Assembly (NCBI GenBank): GCA_043497085.1
Contig: JBIEKI010000004.1
DNA length: 64,000 nucleotides
Origin: Thalassobacillus sp043497085
Lineage (GTDB): Bacteria; Bacillota; Bacilli; Bacillales; Halobacillaceae
Reading direction: 5' to 3' (one strand)
A program made the position numbers and the translations under genes. The notes below the pieces were generated by a model. That model was given only the letters and a program-made list of their open reading frames with translations. It was not told the origin of the DNA and ran no database searches. Position 1 is the first letter of the stretch; each line of letters starts with the position of its first letter. Below, piece by piece: positions 1 through 7,913 of this stretch.

Positions 1-532
1 TTTTACAGTTAAAGCTCCCTTTTGCTGAAGACTCAGTTTCGAGGCTTTAGGTTGCGGTTATGGTGGCTGGGAAAACGGATCGCTTTCCGTGGGCATGTGG
101 TGAGCTTCCTCAGGCTTCGCCTTCCGGGATCTCACCGATCATGTTCACCCCACAGGAGTCTCACCGTTTTCCCAGCCACCACACAAGGATTAGAATCTCG
201 AAACTCCTCTCAAGAGTGGTGTGTTTTTGAAGCAGAAAATACAATCAATTATGCATTATGAGAGGATTTTCCTTGAAATTAAATAGTACATTCAAGGCGA
301 TTTTGATTACCTTATGTGGGCAGGGGCGTTGGGGAAGGGTGAGACTCCTGCGGGAAAGGATAGACTGGCAAGACCCCGCAGAGCTTTAGCTCGAGGAGGC
401 TTGCCGGCTTCCCCGTGGAAAGCGAATCCTTCCCCAACGGCCCTAAGCTCCCCAAACATTATTTCGAAATAAAGTCTTCGACTTTATATTATTGAATTAG
501 GCGTTTATGAAAAATCAACTTTTTACAGAGTC
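1..532. repeat. Composite palindromic element, copy 1 (clipped by window edge)
   Basis: This gene-free stretch holds one copy of the composite repeat found five times in the window. The left arm (GAAGACTCAGTTTCGAG, near 26-42) matches the left arms of the copies at 23.8 and 27.1 kb. Two palindromic cores follow: one at about 75-180 in reverse orientation (CACAGGAGTCTCACCG) and one at about 330-445 in forward orientation (GGTGAGACTCCTGCGGGA). The right arm (near 460-532) ends in TTTTTACAGAGTC, a variant of the TTTAACAGAGCC terminus. It stops 4 bases short of the rpoZ stop codon. The outermost left terminus is outside the window. I read no gene in it; apparent small ORFs are translations of the repeat. 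Confidence 0.85.
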
Positions 533-536
533 AAAA

Positions 537-758
537 TTAAAATTGGCGTTCCTGGATTTCGTCGGCGAAGGAATAAGTCAGCTTGCCTTCGCGGATTTCC
601 TCCAGCGCGACGCCAACGAATTTATGGGACTGTGGTTTTTCGATCATCGGCTCGCCTTCCTGCTGCAGGTCACGTGCTCTGCGGGCAGACAACGTAACTA
701 GCGTATACTTTGACTTAATCTGTTTTTGCAATGAATCGATTGATGGTTCTAACATCAT
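537..758 (-). CDS. rpoZ: RNA polymerase omega subunit
   Basis: Small accessory subunit of RNA polymerase that chaperones the beta-prime subunit. The 73-residue product carries the omega signature SKYTLVTLSARRARDL near residues 16-31 and the downstream SHKFVGVALEEI block, and its length is normal for Bacillaceae. The start is an ATGATG pair behind GGAGG; the ATGA overlap with the gmk stop means translational coupling with gmk. In B. subtilis the gene sits in the same gmk-rpoZ-coaBC-priA order; coaBC and priA would lie beyond the left edge. A mobile repeat ends within 5 bases of its stop codon, so the last codons may have been reshaped by that insertion. Confidence 0.96.
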   Translation of the reverse strand: MMLEPSIDSLQKQIKSKYTLVTLSARRARDLQQEGEPMIEKPQSHKFVGVALEEIREGKLTYSFADEIQERQF

Positions 759-1375
759 GATTGACCAGCCTCCAATGCTTTTTTATATTGTTTTGCGACG
801 CGCTCCCGTTTGCAATGCTCACTCAAAACGATCGATTGGACTTTTTTGACTGCATTGTCTACTTCGTCATTGACGACAACATAGTCATAAGCATCCATCA
901 TCTCAATTTCTTCTCTTGCTGTATGCAGCCGGTTTTTTACTTTTTCTTCGGTTTCTGTGCCGCGGCTGACGATGCGGTCTTTCAGTTCTTCAAGGCTTGG
1001 TGGAATCAGGAAAATGAATACTCCCTGGGGGAAGTTTTGCTTGACCTGTAAGGCTCCCTGGACCTCGATTTCCAGAAATACATCTTTTCCATTTTCCAGT
1101 GTTTCTTCCACATACTCCCTCGGTGTGCCGTAATAATTGCCGACATACTCCGCGTGTTCGAGTAATTTGCCTTCAGCTATCAATCTTTCAAATTCTTCCC
1201 TGCTCTTGAAAAAATAATCGACGCCGTCGGTTTCCCCTTCCCGGGCTCCCCGGGTGGTCATTGATATGGAATATCTCAAATCTGTCGACTGCTCGAATAA
1301 GGACTTCCTGACAGTACCTTTTCCAACGCCGGACGGACCTGAGAGAATAAATAAAATACCTTTCTCTTCAATCAC
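755..1375 (-). CDS. gmk: Guanylate kinase
   Basis: Phosphorylates GMP to GDP with ATP, in purine nucleotide supply and (p)ppGpp precursor balance. The 206-residue protein has the P-loop GPSGVGKGT at residues 13-21. The GMP-binding region (TTRGAREGETDGVDYFF, near residues 40-57) and the lid region follow in family order. Length is typical. It lies 11 bases after remA and overlaps rpoZ by 4 bases, so remA-gmk-rpoZ look like one transcription unit on the minus strand. Confidence 0.97.
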   Translation of the reverse strand: MIEEKGILFILSGPSGVGKGTVRKSLFEQSTDLRYSISMTTRGAREGETDGVDYFFKSREEFERLIAEGKLLEHAEYVGNYYGTPREYVEETLENGKDVFLEIEVQGALQVKQNFPQGVFIFLIPPSLEELKDRIVSRGTETEEKVKNRLHTAREEIEMMDAYDYVVVNDEVDNAVKKVQSIVLSEHCKRERVAKQYKKALEAGQS

Positions 1376-1386
1376 TTTATGTCCTC

Positions 1387-1650
1387 CTAGTTTTCATCAG
1401 ATATATCGTCATGACTGATCACCCGTTGTCCTACTGTTTCCGGTTGAACAGCGGAGAGGACGACGTGATCACTGTCGGTGATGATGACCGCACGTGTACG
1501 GCGGCCATATGTAGCATCTACTAATTTATTATTGTCCCTTGCAACAGTAATAATACGTTTAATCGGAGCGGACTCCGGAGAAACGATAGAAATTACCCGG
1601 TTGGCAGAGACGACATTTCCAAAACCTATATTAATTAACTTTAGACTCAA
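1387..1650 (-). CDS. remA: Extracellular matrix regulator RemA (DUF370)
   Basis: DNA-binding regulator that in B. subtilis activates biofilm matrix operons and osmoprotection genes. The 87-residue product matches the family closely: IGFGNVVSANRVISIVSPES in the first third and YGRRTRAVIITDSDHVVLSA later. The start is a TTG codon placed 7 bases after GGAGGAGGAACTGTT; no ATG fits. It leads the remA-gmk-rpoZ unit and has its own likely promoter at 1693-1721. Confidence 0.96.
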   Translation of the reverse strand: MSLKLINIGFGNVVSANRVISIVSPESAPIKRIITVARDNNKLVDATYGRRTRAVIITDSDHVVLSAVQPETVGQRVISHDDISDEN

Positions 1651-1692
1651 AACAGTTCCTCCTCCATGACACGTTCTCTTTGCATTACTTAT

Positions 1693-1721
1693 ATTATAAG
1701 GAAAAAATGCAAGCAGTGTAA
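1693..1721 (-). promoter_or_regulatory. Likely sigma-A promoter for remA-gmk-rpoZ
   Basis: On the minus strand TTACAC (1716-1721) and a perfect TATAAT (1693-1698) are separated by 17 bases, about 45 bases before the remA start. The -35 box is only a 4/6 match to TTGACA. Inferred from spacing and position. Confidence 0.5.
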
Positions 1722-1837
1722 ATTGTATGATTCCTGGCTGTGTTTTTCAAGCTGGTGAAGGAGGTGGCTCCATCGGACCGCTGATGAAAAACAATGCAAT
1801 ACTGGTACGCAGGCAGTATCATCGAAAGCTTTTTACC

Positions 1838-2719
1838 TTATTCTACATTTTGAACTTGCTCTTTTATTTTTTCAATCTCACTTTTTAATAATACCACCCA
1901 TTCACTGATTTTGGCATCATTTGATTTCGAACCGATGGTATTTACTTCCCGGTGCATTTCCTGGACGATGAAATCCAAGCGGCGTCCGATGGCATTCGGC
2001 TTCTCTAAAGTATCAACAAATTGTTCAATATGCGAAAATAAGCGAGTGATCTCTTCCGTGATGTCCCCTTTTTCAGCCAGCAAAGCAACTTCCTGGAGAA
2101 TGCGGGAGTCTTCGACCTGCAGTTCTTCCTGAGTATACTCCTCGATTCGCTGCTTGATCCTTTCCCGGTAGGTCTCAATGACCACTTCTCTGCGCTCACC
2201 AAGACCATCGACCACGTGCTTGATATTCGAAAGCCGATTCAGCATATCACGCTTCAAGGCATCACCTTCGCGCTTTCTCATCTCCATCAGCTTTAAGACA
2301 GCAGCTTCCAGTGTGGTCAGCACATGTTGCTCCCATTGCTTTTCATCGTGCTCCTGTTCCTGGACAAGAAATACGTCTTCCAATTTAGTTACCATATCAA
2401 CCGTAAGGTCACCAGTCAATTCATAATGGGACTTCAGCTCTTTTAAACGGCTGAAATATTGATCTGCTAAATCCCAGTCAAGCTTCAATTCACGCTTACC
2501 CAGCCCTTCGCCTTCAATGGTTACGAAAACATCAACCTTTCCTCTATGGATCGATTGCTGGATCACTTTTTTCATTTTATCTTCTAAAAATAAAAATGTA
2601 CGTGGCATCTTTGTCGAGATATCCAAAAAACGATGATTTACGGATCTTACTTCCAGGCTTAACCGCGCTTCTCCGAACTCCATCGTTTTTCTTCCATAAC
2701 CTGTCATACTTGTTACCAT
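1838..2719 (-). CDS. yloC: YicC/YloC family endoribonuclease
   Basis: Homologue of E. coli YicC and B. subtilis YloC, a conserved family shown to have endoribonuclease activity. The 293-residue product starts with the family signature MVTSMTGYGR, followed by an N-terminal YicC domain (VRSVNHRFLDISTKMPR near residues 26-42). The C-terminal DUF1732 half (IGRRLDFIVQEMHREVNTIG, near residues 243-262) is well kept. It sits between divergent rqcH and downstream remA, as in B. subtilis except that the intervening yloB is absent. The spacing of nearly 190 bases to remA suggests separate transcription. Confidence 0.93.
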   Translation of the reverse strand: MVTSMTGYGRKTMEFGEARLSLEVRSVNHRFLDISTKMPRTFLFLEDKMKKVIQQSIHRGKVDVFVTIEGEGLGKRELKLDWDLADQYFSRLKELKSHYELTGDLTVDMVTKLEDVFLVQEQEHDEKQWEQHVLTTLEAAVLKLMEMRKREGDALKRDMLNRLSNIKHVVDGLGERREVVIETYRERIKQRIEEYTQEELQVEDSRILQEVALLAEKGDITEEITRLFSHIEQFVDTLEKPNAIGRRLDFIVQEMHREVNTIGSKSNDAKISEWVVLLKSEIEKIKEQVQNVE

Positions 2720-2865
2720 AAAATCACACCCGTCAACTCAATATGTTTCCATGCTGGTTACCATTTTAACAAAAAGACCTTCTTAATGGCTATGAAAAAC
2801 ACGCCTGATGATAGAGACGGTTCGGGGAAACATGCTATACTAGCAACATTGAGAGGTGAATCCCT

Positions 2866-4587
2866 ATGTCATTTGATGGAATAGTAACTCGAGCTGCAAC
2901 CCACGAACTTGAACAGACTATTACCACAGGAAGAATTATGAAAATCTATCAACCAACAGAAACCGAACTGGTTTTCACCGTGAGATCCCATCGGAAAAAC
3001 CATTCGTTACTTTTATCTGTACATCCGAGCTATGCCCGTTTTCATCTGACGGATGATAATTACTATAATCCGAAAGAACCACCGATGTTTTGTATGCTTC
3101 TACGAAAGCATTTAACCGGTGGGTTCATTGAAAAAATCGAGCAGGTCGATATGGAACGGATTGTACGTTTTCATGTGAAAACAAGGAATGAACTTGGAGA
3201 TGAAACAACGAAGATTTTAATTATTGAAGTGATGGGAAAACACAGCAACATCATTTTAGTAGACGAAGAAAAGGGACATATCCTGGATGGCATCAAACAT
3301 CTTCCGCCATCACAGAATAGGCACCGGACAGTTATGCCCGGCCAGCCTTATAAGTTTCCCCCAGATCAAGGGAAAATCAATCCATTAGAGCTTGATGGAG
3401 ACTCCTTCGTCCGAAAACTTGATTTCAACTCTGGAAAAATGGACCGGCAGATGCTGGATGTTTTGATGGGATGTTCCCCACTGATTACAAAGGAACTCGC
3501 CCACCAGGCACATTTAGGCTCATCCAACGCATATCAGGAAGCTTTCCTTCAGTTCCAGCAAAAATTGAAGGAACATGATTATCAGCCGCGAATTTATCAT
3601 GGGAAGAAAGAACAATTTTACGTCCTGCCGCTTTCCACAGTCGAAGGAGAAGCAGAGGAATTCGAACAGGTCAGTAAGATGCTGGACTCCTATTATTCTG
3701 GTAAAGCAGAACGTGACCGGGTCAAACAACAGGCTGGAGACTTGTACCGCTTTTTGAAAAATGAACGCGAAAAAAATATTCGTAAAATCAAAAAGCATCA
3801 ACAGACATTAAAGAAAGCGGAAAAGGCCGACGACTATCAGAAAGAGGGCGAGCTGTTGACCGCTCACCTGCATTTAGTAACACAGGGGGATAAACAAGTG
3901 GAGGTTGTCGACTATTATGATCCAGAGCAGCCGACGATCACGATCGAACTGAATCCGAATAAGACACCTAGTGAAAATGCCCAGAGTCTGTTCCAGACCT
4001 ATCAAAAAATGAAAAAGTCCAAGCAAGTTGTCCAGGAAGAAATCAAAAAGGCAGAAACGGAAATCGAATATTTCGATCAACTGATCCAACAGGTAGAAAA
4101 AGCAAGGGAACAGGACATTGAAGAAATCAGAGAGGAACTACGCGAAGAAGGGTATCTGAAGAAAAAGCCGCAGACACATAAGCGAAAAAAGAAACCGAAG
4201 ACACCAGAACCGGAAACCTTCTCCTCCAGTGATGGAACGACCATCTATGTAGGCAGAAATAATAAGCAAAACGAATATTTGACAAATCGTTTGGCGAATA
4301 AAAATGATGTCTGGCTTCATACAAAAGACATTCCCGGTTCGCATGTAGTGATCCGGTCGGATGACCCATCAGAAGATACACTGTTAGAAGCGGCACAGCT
4401 TGCTGCTAATTTCAGTAAATCCTCCCAGTCTTCTTCCGTGCCTGTCGATTACACGTTAATCCGGCATGTGAAAAAGCCTTCCGGTGCAAAACCTGGTTAT
4501 GTCATCTATGATAACCAGCAAACATTGTTCGTCACACCCGATCCAGCTTATATCAAGAAACTAAAAAAGGATGGTTCCTCCCAATAA
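2866..4587 (+). CDS. rqcH: Ribosome quality control protein RqcH (NFACT family)
   Basis: Binds obstructed 50S subunits carrying peptidyl-tRNA and adds C-terminal alanine tails that mark stalled peptides for degradation; older annotations call it a fibronectin-binding protein. The 573-residue protein has the NFACT-N domain (start MSFDGIVTRAATHEL), a long charged coiled coil (roughly residues 280-430) and the C-terminal NFACT-R domain (VGRNNKQNEYLTNR and NDVWLHTKDIPGSHVV). ATG follows GAGAGGTGAATCCCT. It is divergent from yicC, as yloA is from yloC in B. subtilis, and is followed by a strong terminator into which a mobile repeat has inserted. Confidence 0.96.
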   Translation: MSFDGIVTRAATHELEQTITTGRIMKIYQPTETELVFTVRSHRKNHSLLLSVHPSYARFHLTDDNYYNPKEPPMFCMLLRKHLTGGFIEKIEQVDMERIVRFHVKTRNELGDETTKILIIEVMGKHSNIILVDEEKGHILDGIKHLPPSQNRHRTVMPGQPYKFPPDQGKINPLELDGDSFVRKLDFNSGKMDRQMLDVLMGCSPLITKELAHQAHLGSSNAYQEAFLQFQQKLKEHDYQPRIYHGKKEQFYVLPLSTVEGEAEEFEQVSKMLDSYYSGKAERDRVKQQAGDLYRFLKNEREKNIRKIKKHQQTLKKAEKADDYQKEGELLTAHLHLVTQGDKQVEVVDYYDPEQPTITIELNPNKTPSENAQSLFQTYQKMKKSKQVVQEEIKKAETEIEYFDQLIQQVEKAREQDIEEIREELREEGYLKKKPQTHKRKKKPKTPEPETFSSSDGTTIYVGRNNKQNEYLTNRLANKNDVWLHTKDIPGSHVVIRSDDPSEDTLLEAAQLAANFSKSSQSSSVPVDYTLIRHVKKPSGAKPGYVIYDNQQTLFVTPDPAYIKKLKKDGSSQ

Positions 4588-4608
4588 GGAGAACCATCCT
4601 TTTTATCT
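4569..4608 (+). terminator. Intrinsic terminator of rqcH, interrupted by a repeat
   Basis: GGATGGTTCCTCC pairs with GGAGAACCATCC (one mismatch) around a 5-base loop, followed by TTTTTATCT. The composite repeat begins right after TTTTATCT (4601-4608), and a near-identical TTTTATTT follows the repeat at 5245-5252. Confidence 0.9.
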
Positions 4609-5244
4609 GGCTTTGTTAAACGTTGATGATTTTTTATAAGAGACCTGTTCAATTATAGGGCCGTAAAGTCAAAGGCTTGATTTCGAGATATTGTTAGAGT
4701 TTAGGGTCGTTGGGGAAGGATTCGCTTTCCGCGGGGAAGCCGGCAAGCCTCCTCGAGCTAAAGCTCTGTGGGGTCTTGCCAGTCTATCCTTTCCCGCAGG
4801 ACTTTGAATTTTCATCCTGACTTTACCCACGCACGAAGGAAATGCGTAGCATTTTCGAGGAGTCTCACCCTTCCCCCACTCCCCTTACTATTTTAAGCTA
4901 TCGAAATCGCCTTTATATAACATTTCTTAATATGTGAAGGGGGTTAGTTACAATTCCGTTTTAATGGTACTTTCTGCTTCAAAAGCACGCTATTCTTGAT
5001 AAGAGTTTCGAGATTCTTACAATCGTATGGTGGTTGGGAAAACGGTGAGACTCCAGTGGGATGAACATGATCGGTGAGATCCAGCAAGGCGAAGCCTGAG
5101 GAAGCTCACCGTACGCCCATGGAAAGCGAGTATATTCCCGGACCTCCAAACGCTCACCACCGTAACGGAAACAGTTTCTCTCGAAACGGAGTGTTCAACA
5201 AAAGGAGCTTATCTTTGAAATCAACACTGAGATTTAACAGATCC
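4609..5244. repeat. Composite palindromic element, copy 2 (complete, with 8-bp flanking near-duplication)
   Basis: 636-bp element running from GGCTTTGTTAAAC to GATTTAACAGATCC. Compared with copies 1, 3 and 4 it is inserted in the opposite orientation: the arm with GACTTTACGGCC is on its left. It contains a reverse core (about 4710-4880) and a forward core (about 5035-5140). The reverse core is interrupted by a 56-bp insert (4802-4857). Flanks are TTTTATCT (4601-4608) and TTTTATTT (5245-5252), which look like an 8-bp target duplication with one change. No credible gene lies inside. Confidence 0.85.
4802..4857. repeat. 56-bp nested insert within the palindromic core
   Basis: The core reads CCGCAGGA(56 bp)AGGAGTCTCACC, whereas other copies read CGGGAGTCTCACC or CAGGAGTCTCACC without interruption. 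AGGA occurs on both sides. The insert includes the small inverted repeat AAATGCGTAGCATTT. The same 56 bp occur in reverse complement at 56173-56228. Confidence 0.85.
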
Positions 5245-5246
5245 TT

Positions 5247-5519
5247 TTATTTGGTTAAAAAATAAATAAAGACGACGATTGTGGCTCCGTAGGAAAATAC
5301 AGCCTGCAGCCAATACTTCCTGCGTTCTCTGCGGAGCAGCCACTTATTCCAAAGAAAAAATACGACCATGGCGAACCCCAATGTTACCAGAGGCTGCCAG
5401 GAAAGCATACTTTCCATAAAAGCAAAGGTAAACCATACATAGAGATAGCTAAAACAAGTAATTAAGCCAAGAATGGCATTCGATAGAATAAAAAAAGAAT
5501 GTTTTCGTGATTTCATCAT
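5247..5519 (-). CDS. Small membrane protein of unknown function
   Basis: 90 residues; I do not recognise the family. There are three likely transmembrane segments: residues about 10-34 (ILSNAILGLITCFSYLYVWF), 42-56 (PLVTLGFAMVVFFLWN) and 70-88 (AVFSYGATIVVFIYFL). A basic loop (LLRRERRKYW) lies between the second and third. The start is ATGATG behind GGTGGTGC. The stop codon lies inside the 8-bp sequence flanking composite repeat copy 2, so the original C-terminus may have been altered by that insertion. It stands alone between rqcH and pyrE, with no sign of co-transcription with the pyr operon. Confidence 0.55.
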   Translation of the reverse strand: MMKSRKHSFFILSNAILGLITCFSYLYVWFTFAFMESMLSWQPLVTLGFAMVVFFLWNKWLLRRERRKYWLQAVFSYGATIVVFIYFLTK

Positions 5520-5675
5520 GCACCACCATTATCGAGTCAGGTTACTTTATACTACCTATGGTACCTTGTTATAAGCAAGGAGACAACTTACCGGTTTCTA
5601 AAAATATAGTTTCCTAGACAGTATGTGACTCCATGGTCCTGGTTTACTGTGGATATGCATTCAAGTCTTCTTTCT

Positions 5676-6299
5676 TTAGTAAGCAGCTGGTTCTTTTTGC
5701 CACTTTTCAAGTTTTGCTTCCGCTTTTTCATCGAGCTGACCATTTGCCTTCATATAGCTGATAAGCTCATGAAAACCAGTCAAGGTCTGATAGCGGAATC
5801 CTGCTTGTTGAAAAGCCTCCTCTGCTTTAGGAAGCCCATAGCTGAATATGGCCATTACCTCAATCACATCTGCTCCAGCCTCACGCAGAGCTTCAGCAGC
5901 CTGGATGGATGACTGACCAGTGGAAATCAAATCTTCGATCACTATAACCCGATCTCCTGGATGAATCATTCCTTCAATCTGGTTACCTTTCCCGTGCTTT
6001 TTAGCTGAAGAACGTACATAAACCATGGGCACATCCATAGCTTCAGCAATAAAAGCTGCATGGGGAATGCCTGCGGTAGCACAGCCGGCAATCACATCTA
6101 CAGCTGGTTTCACTTCCTTGATATGTTCAACAAACAGATCCCTGATTTTCTTTCTGACTTCCGGGTAAGACATGGTCAGGCGATTATCACAATAAATCGG
6201 GGATTTTATACCTGAAGTCCATGTAAAGGGGTCTTCCGGGCGGATCTGGACCGCACCAATATCCAACAGATCCTTAATTATTGCAGTATGTTCAGCCAT
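5676..6299 (-). CDS. pyrE: Orotate phosphoribosyltransferase
   Basis: Transfers ribose-phosphate from PRPP to orotate to give OMP, the fifth step of UMP synthesis. The 207-residue protein has the PRPP-binding motif VIVIEDLISTGQSS at residues 118-131 and the TSGIKSPIYCDNR block at residues 28-40. It overlaps the end of pyrF by 8 bases and is the last gene of the pyr operon, as in B. subtilis. ATG follows GAGGAGTGGAATC. I saw no clear terminator between its stop and the next gene. Confidence 0.97.
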   Translation of the reverse strand: MAEHTAIIKDLLDIGAVQIRPEDPFTWTSGIKSPIYCDNRLTMSYPEVRKKIRDLFVEHIKEVKPAVDVIAGCATAGIPHAAFIAEAMDVPMVYVRSSAKKHGKGNQIEGMIHPGDRVIVIEDLISTGQSSIQAAEALREAGADVIEVMAIFSYGLPKAEEAFQQAGFRYQTLTGFHELISYMKANGQLDEKAEAKLEKWQKEPAAY

Positions 6300-7005
6300 G
6301 ATTCCACTCCTCTGTAATTTGTTGATAACTAGTATAAGGGTCTGAGGCTGCTGTTATCGCTCTTCCAACAACGATCGCATCGGTTCCCTGCTGTTTAGCT
6401 TCCAATGGGGTTGCTGATCGCTTTTGGTCATTCTGCTGCGCACCTTTTGGCCGAATACCGGGAGTAACGGTCAAAAAGGAAGACCCGCAAGCCGCTTTTA
6501 TAGCTTTTACTTCATGTACCGAACAGACTACCCCGTCCGCCCCTCCTGCTTTTGCCAGTTGGGCGAGATGAATGACCGATTCTTCGACAGTACCGGGTTG
6601 ACGAAGTTCTTCCGTCATCATAGTCTGATCGGTCGAGGTGAGTTGCGTTACTGCCAGCAAAACTGGCCGCTCTTTCCCCTGACAGCCTTCTTCCAGCCCT
6701 TGTTTCGCTGCGGCTATCATTCTCCGGCCTCCCTGCGCATGGACGTTGACCATATCAATATCGAGGCGTGCAAGGTTACGCATGGCGTTCTTAACAGTCG
6801 CTGGGATGTCATGCAGCTTCAAATCTAAAAATATATCATGATTGCGTTCTTTTAAGCTGGTAATGATAGATGGACCTGCGTGATAGAAGAGTTCCATCCC
6901 CACCTTGACAGCTGTGCCTTCCAACTGTTGCTGCTTTAAAAACTGTAATGCCTTCTCCTTATTTTCAATATCCAATGCTAAATAGAGGGAACTGATATTT
7001 TTCAA
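6292..7005 (-). CDS. pyrF: Orotidine 5'-phosphate decarboxylase
   Basis: Decarboxylates OMP to UMP, completing the pathway. The 237-residue protein has the catalytic DLKLHDIP motif (Asp61, Lys63, Asp66) and the C-terminal phosphate-binding stretch DAIVVGRAI. The start is TTG, overlapping the pyrD stop as TTGA, with GGAGGGGCACACCG just before it; this implies translational coupling. Length and order are standard for Bacillaceae. Confidence 0.97.
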   Translation of the reverse strand: MKNISSLYLALDIENKEKALQFLKQQQLEGTAVKVGMELFYHAGPSIITSLKERNHDIFLDLKLHDIPATVKNAMRNLARLDIDMVNVHAQGGRRMIAAAKQGLEEGCQGKERPVLLAVTQLTSTDQTMMTEELRQPGTVEESVIHLAQLAKAGGADGVVCSVHEVKAIKAACGSSFLTVTPGIRPKGAQQNDQKRSATPLEAKQQGTDAIVVGRAITAASDPYTSYQQITEEWNHG

Positions 7006-7913
7006 CGGTGTGCCCCTCCTATCATTTCTTCGATAGTTGTGAATCCATACCGGTCCATTGCTGCAGGAAGCTCCTCAATGAGTTCCTGGCAGATGAATGG
7101 ATTTTTAAAATTGGCACTGCCGATTGCTACTGCACTGGCACCTGCCAGCAGGTATTCAACCACATCGTCCGTTGTTTCCACACCGCCCATACCGATGATC
7201 GGAATGTCCACTTCCTGATAGACTTGATAGATCATCCGGATAGCAATTGGTTTGATGGCAGGCCCCGACAACCCACCTGTCTGATTGGCGATGATTGGCT
7301 GTTTGCGGTTAAGATCCAGACGCATTCCGGTCAAGGTATTGATCATAGACAAACCGTCAGCACCTGCTTGCTCCACCGCTTTTGCCATCGACACGATATC
7401 CGTGATATTCGGTGAAAGCTTTACATAGACCGGTACGGTACTCACATGTTTTACCTGCCTGGTCACTTCTGCAGCCAGTTCCGGATCTGTGCCAAACTGC
7501 ACCCCGCCCTCTTTCACATTCGGGCATGAAATATTCAATTCCAAAGCTCTCACGTGGCTGACCTGGGATATTTTTTCTGCCACTTCTACATATTCTTCTA
7601 CCGTGCTGCCTGCCACATTAGCAATCACAGCCGTATCAAACTCACTTAAAAATGGCAGTTCTTCCTGAATGATTCGGTCGACGCCCGGATTTTGGAGGCC
7701 GATGGCATTGAGCATGCCGGAGGATGTTTCAGCCACACGCGGGGTCTGGTTTCCATAGCGTGTACTGCCGGTCGCTGCCTTGATGATGATTGCCCCAAGT
7801 AATGATAAATCATAAAATTCACTGAATTCTTTCCCAAACCCGAAACATCCGGAGGCAGGCATGATCGGATTCTTCAATTCCAAACCAGGAAGAGAGACTT
7901 GCATCGCTGTCAT
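7002..7913 (-). CDS. pyrD: Dihydroorotate dehydrogenase B, catalytic subunit
   Basis: Oxidises dihydroorotate to orotate using FMN. With PyrK it forms the NAD+-dependent class 1B enzyme in the cytoplasm. A longer reading frame extends to 7955, but the start is placed at 7913: this ATG overlaps the pyrK stop as ATGA and follows GGAGAGGTGATATT. It gives 303 residues beginning MTAMQVSLPG, which aligns with the family. The active-site Cys of the class 1 motif NISCPNV is residue 130. FMN-contacting segments such as PIIGMGGVET follow. Confidence 0.96.
   Translation of the reverse strand: MTAMQVSLPGLELKNPIMPASGCFGFGKEFSEFYDLSLLGAIIIKAATGSTRYGNQTPRVAETSSGMLNAIGLQNPGVDRIIQEELPFLSEFDTAVIANVAGSTVEEYVEVAEKISQVSHVRALELNISCPNVKEGGVQFGTDPELAAEVTRQVKHVSTVPVYVKLSPNITDIVSMAKAVEQAGADGLSMINTLTGMRLDLNRKQPIIANQTGGLSGPAIKPIAIRMIYQVYQEVDIPIIGMGGVETTDDVVEYLLAGASAVAIGSANFKNPFICQELIEELPAAMDRYGFTTIEEMIGGAHR

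Noticed and set aside
22..261. 79-residue plus-strand ORF at the left edge
   Set aside because: It covers the first palindromic core of composite repeat copy 1; no RBS, and composition is that of the repeat.
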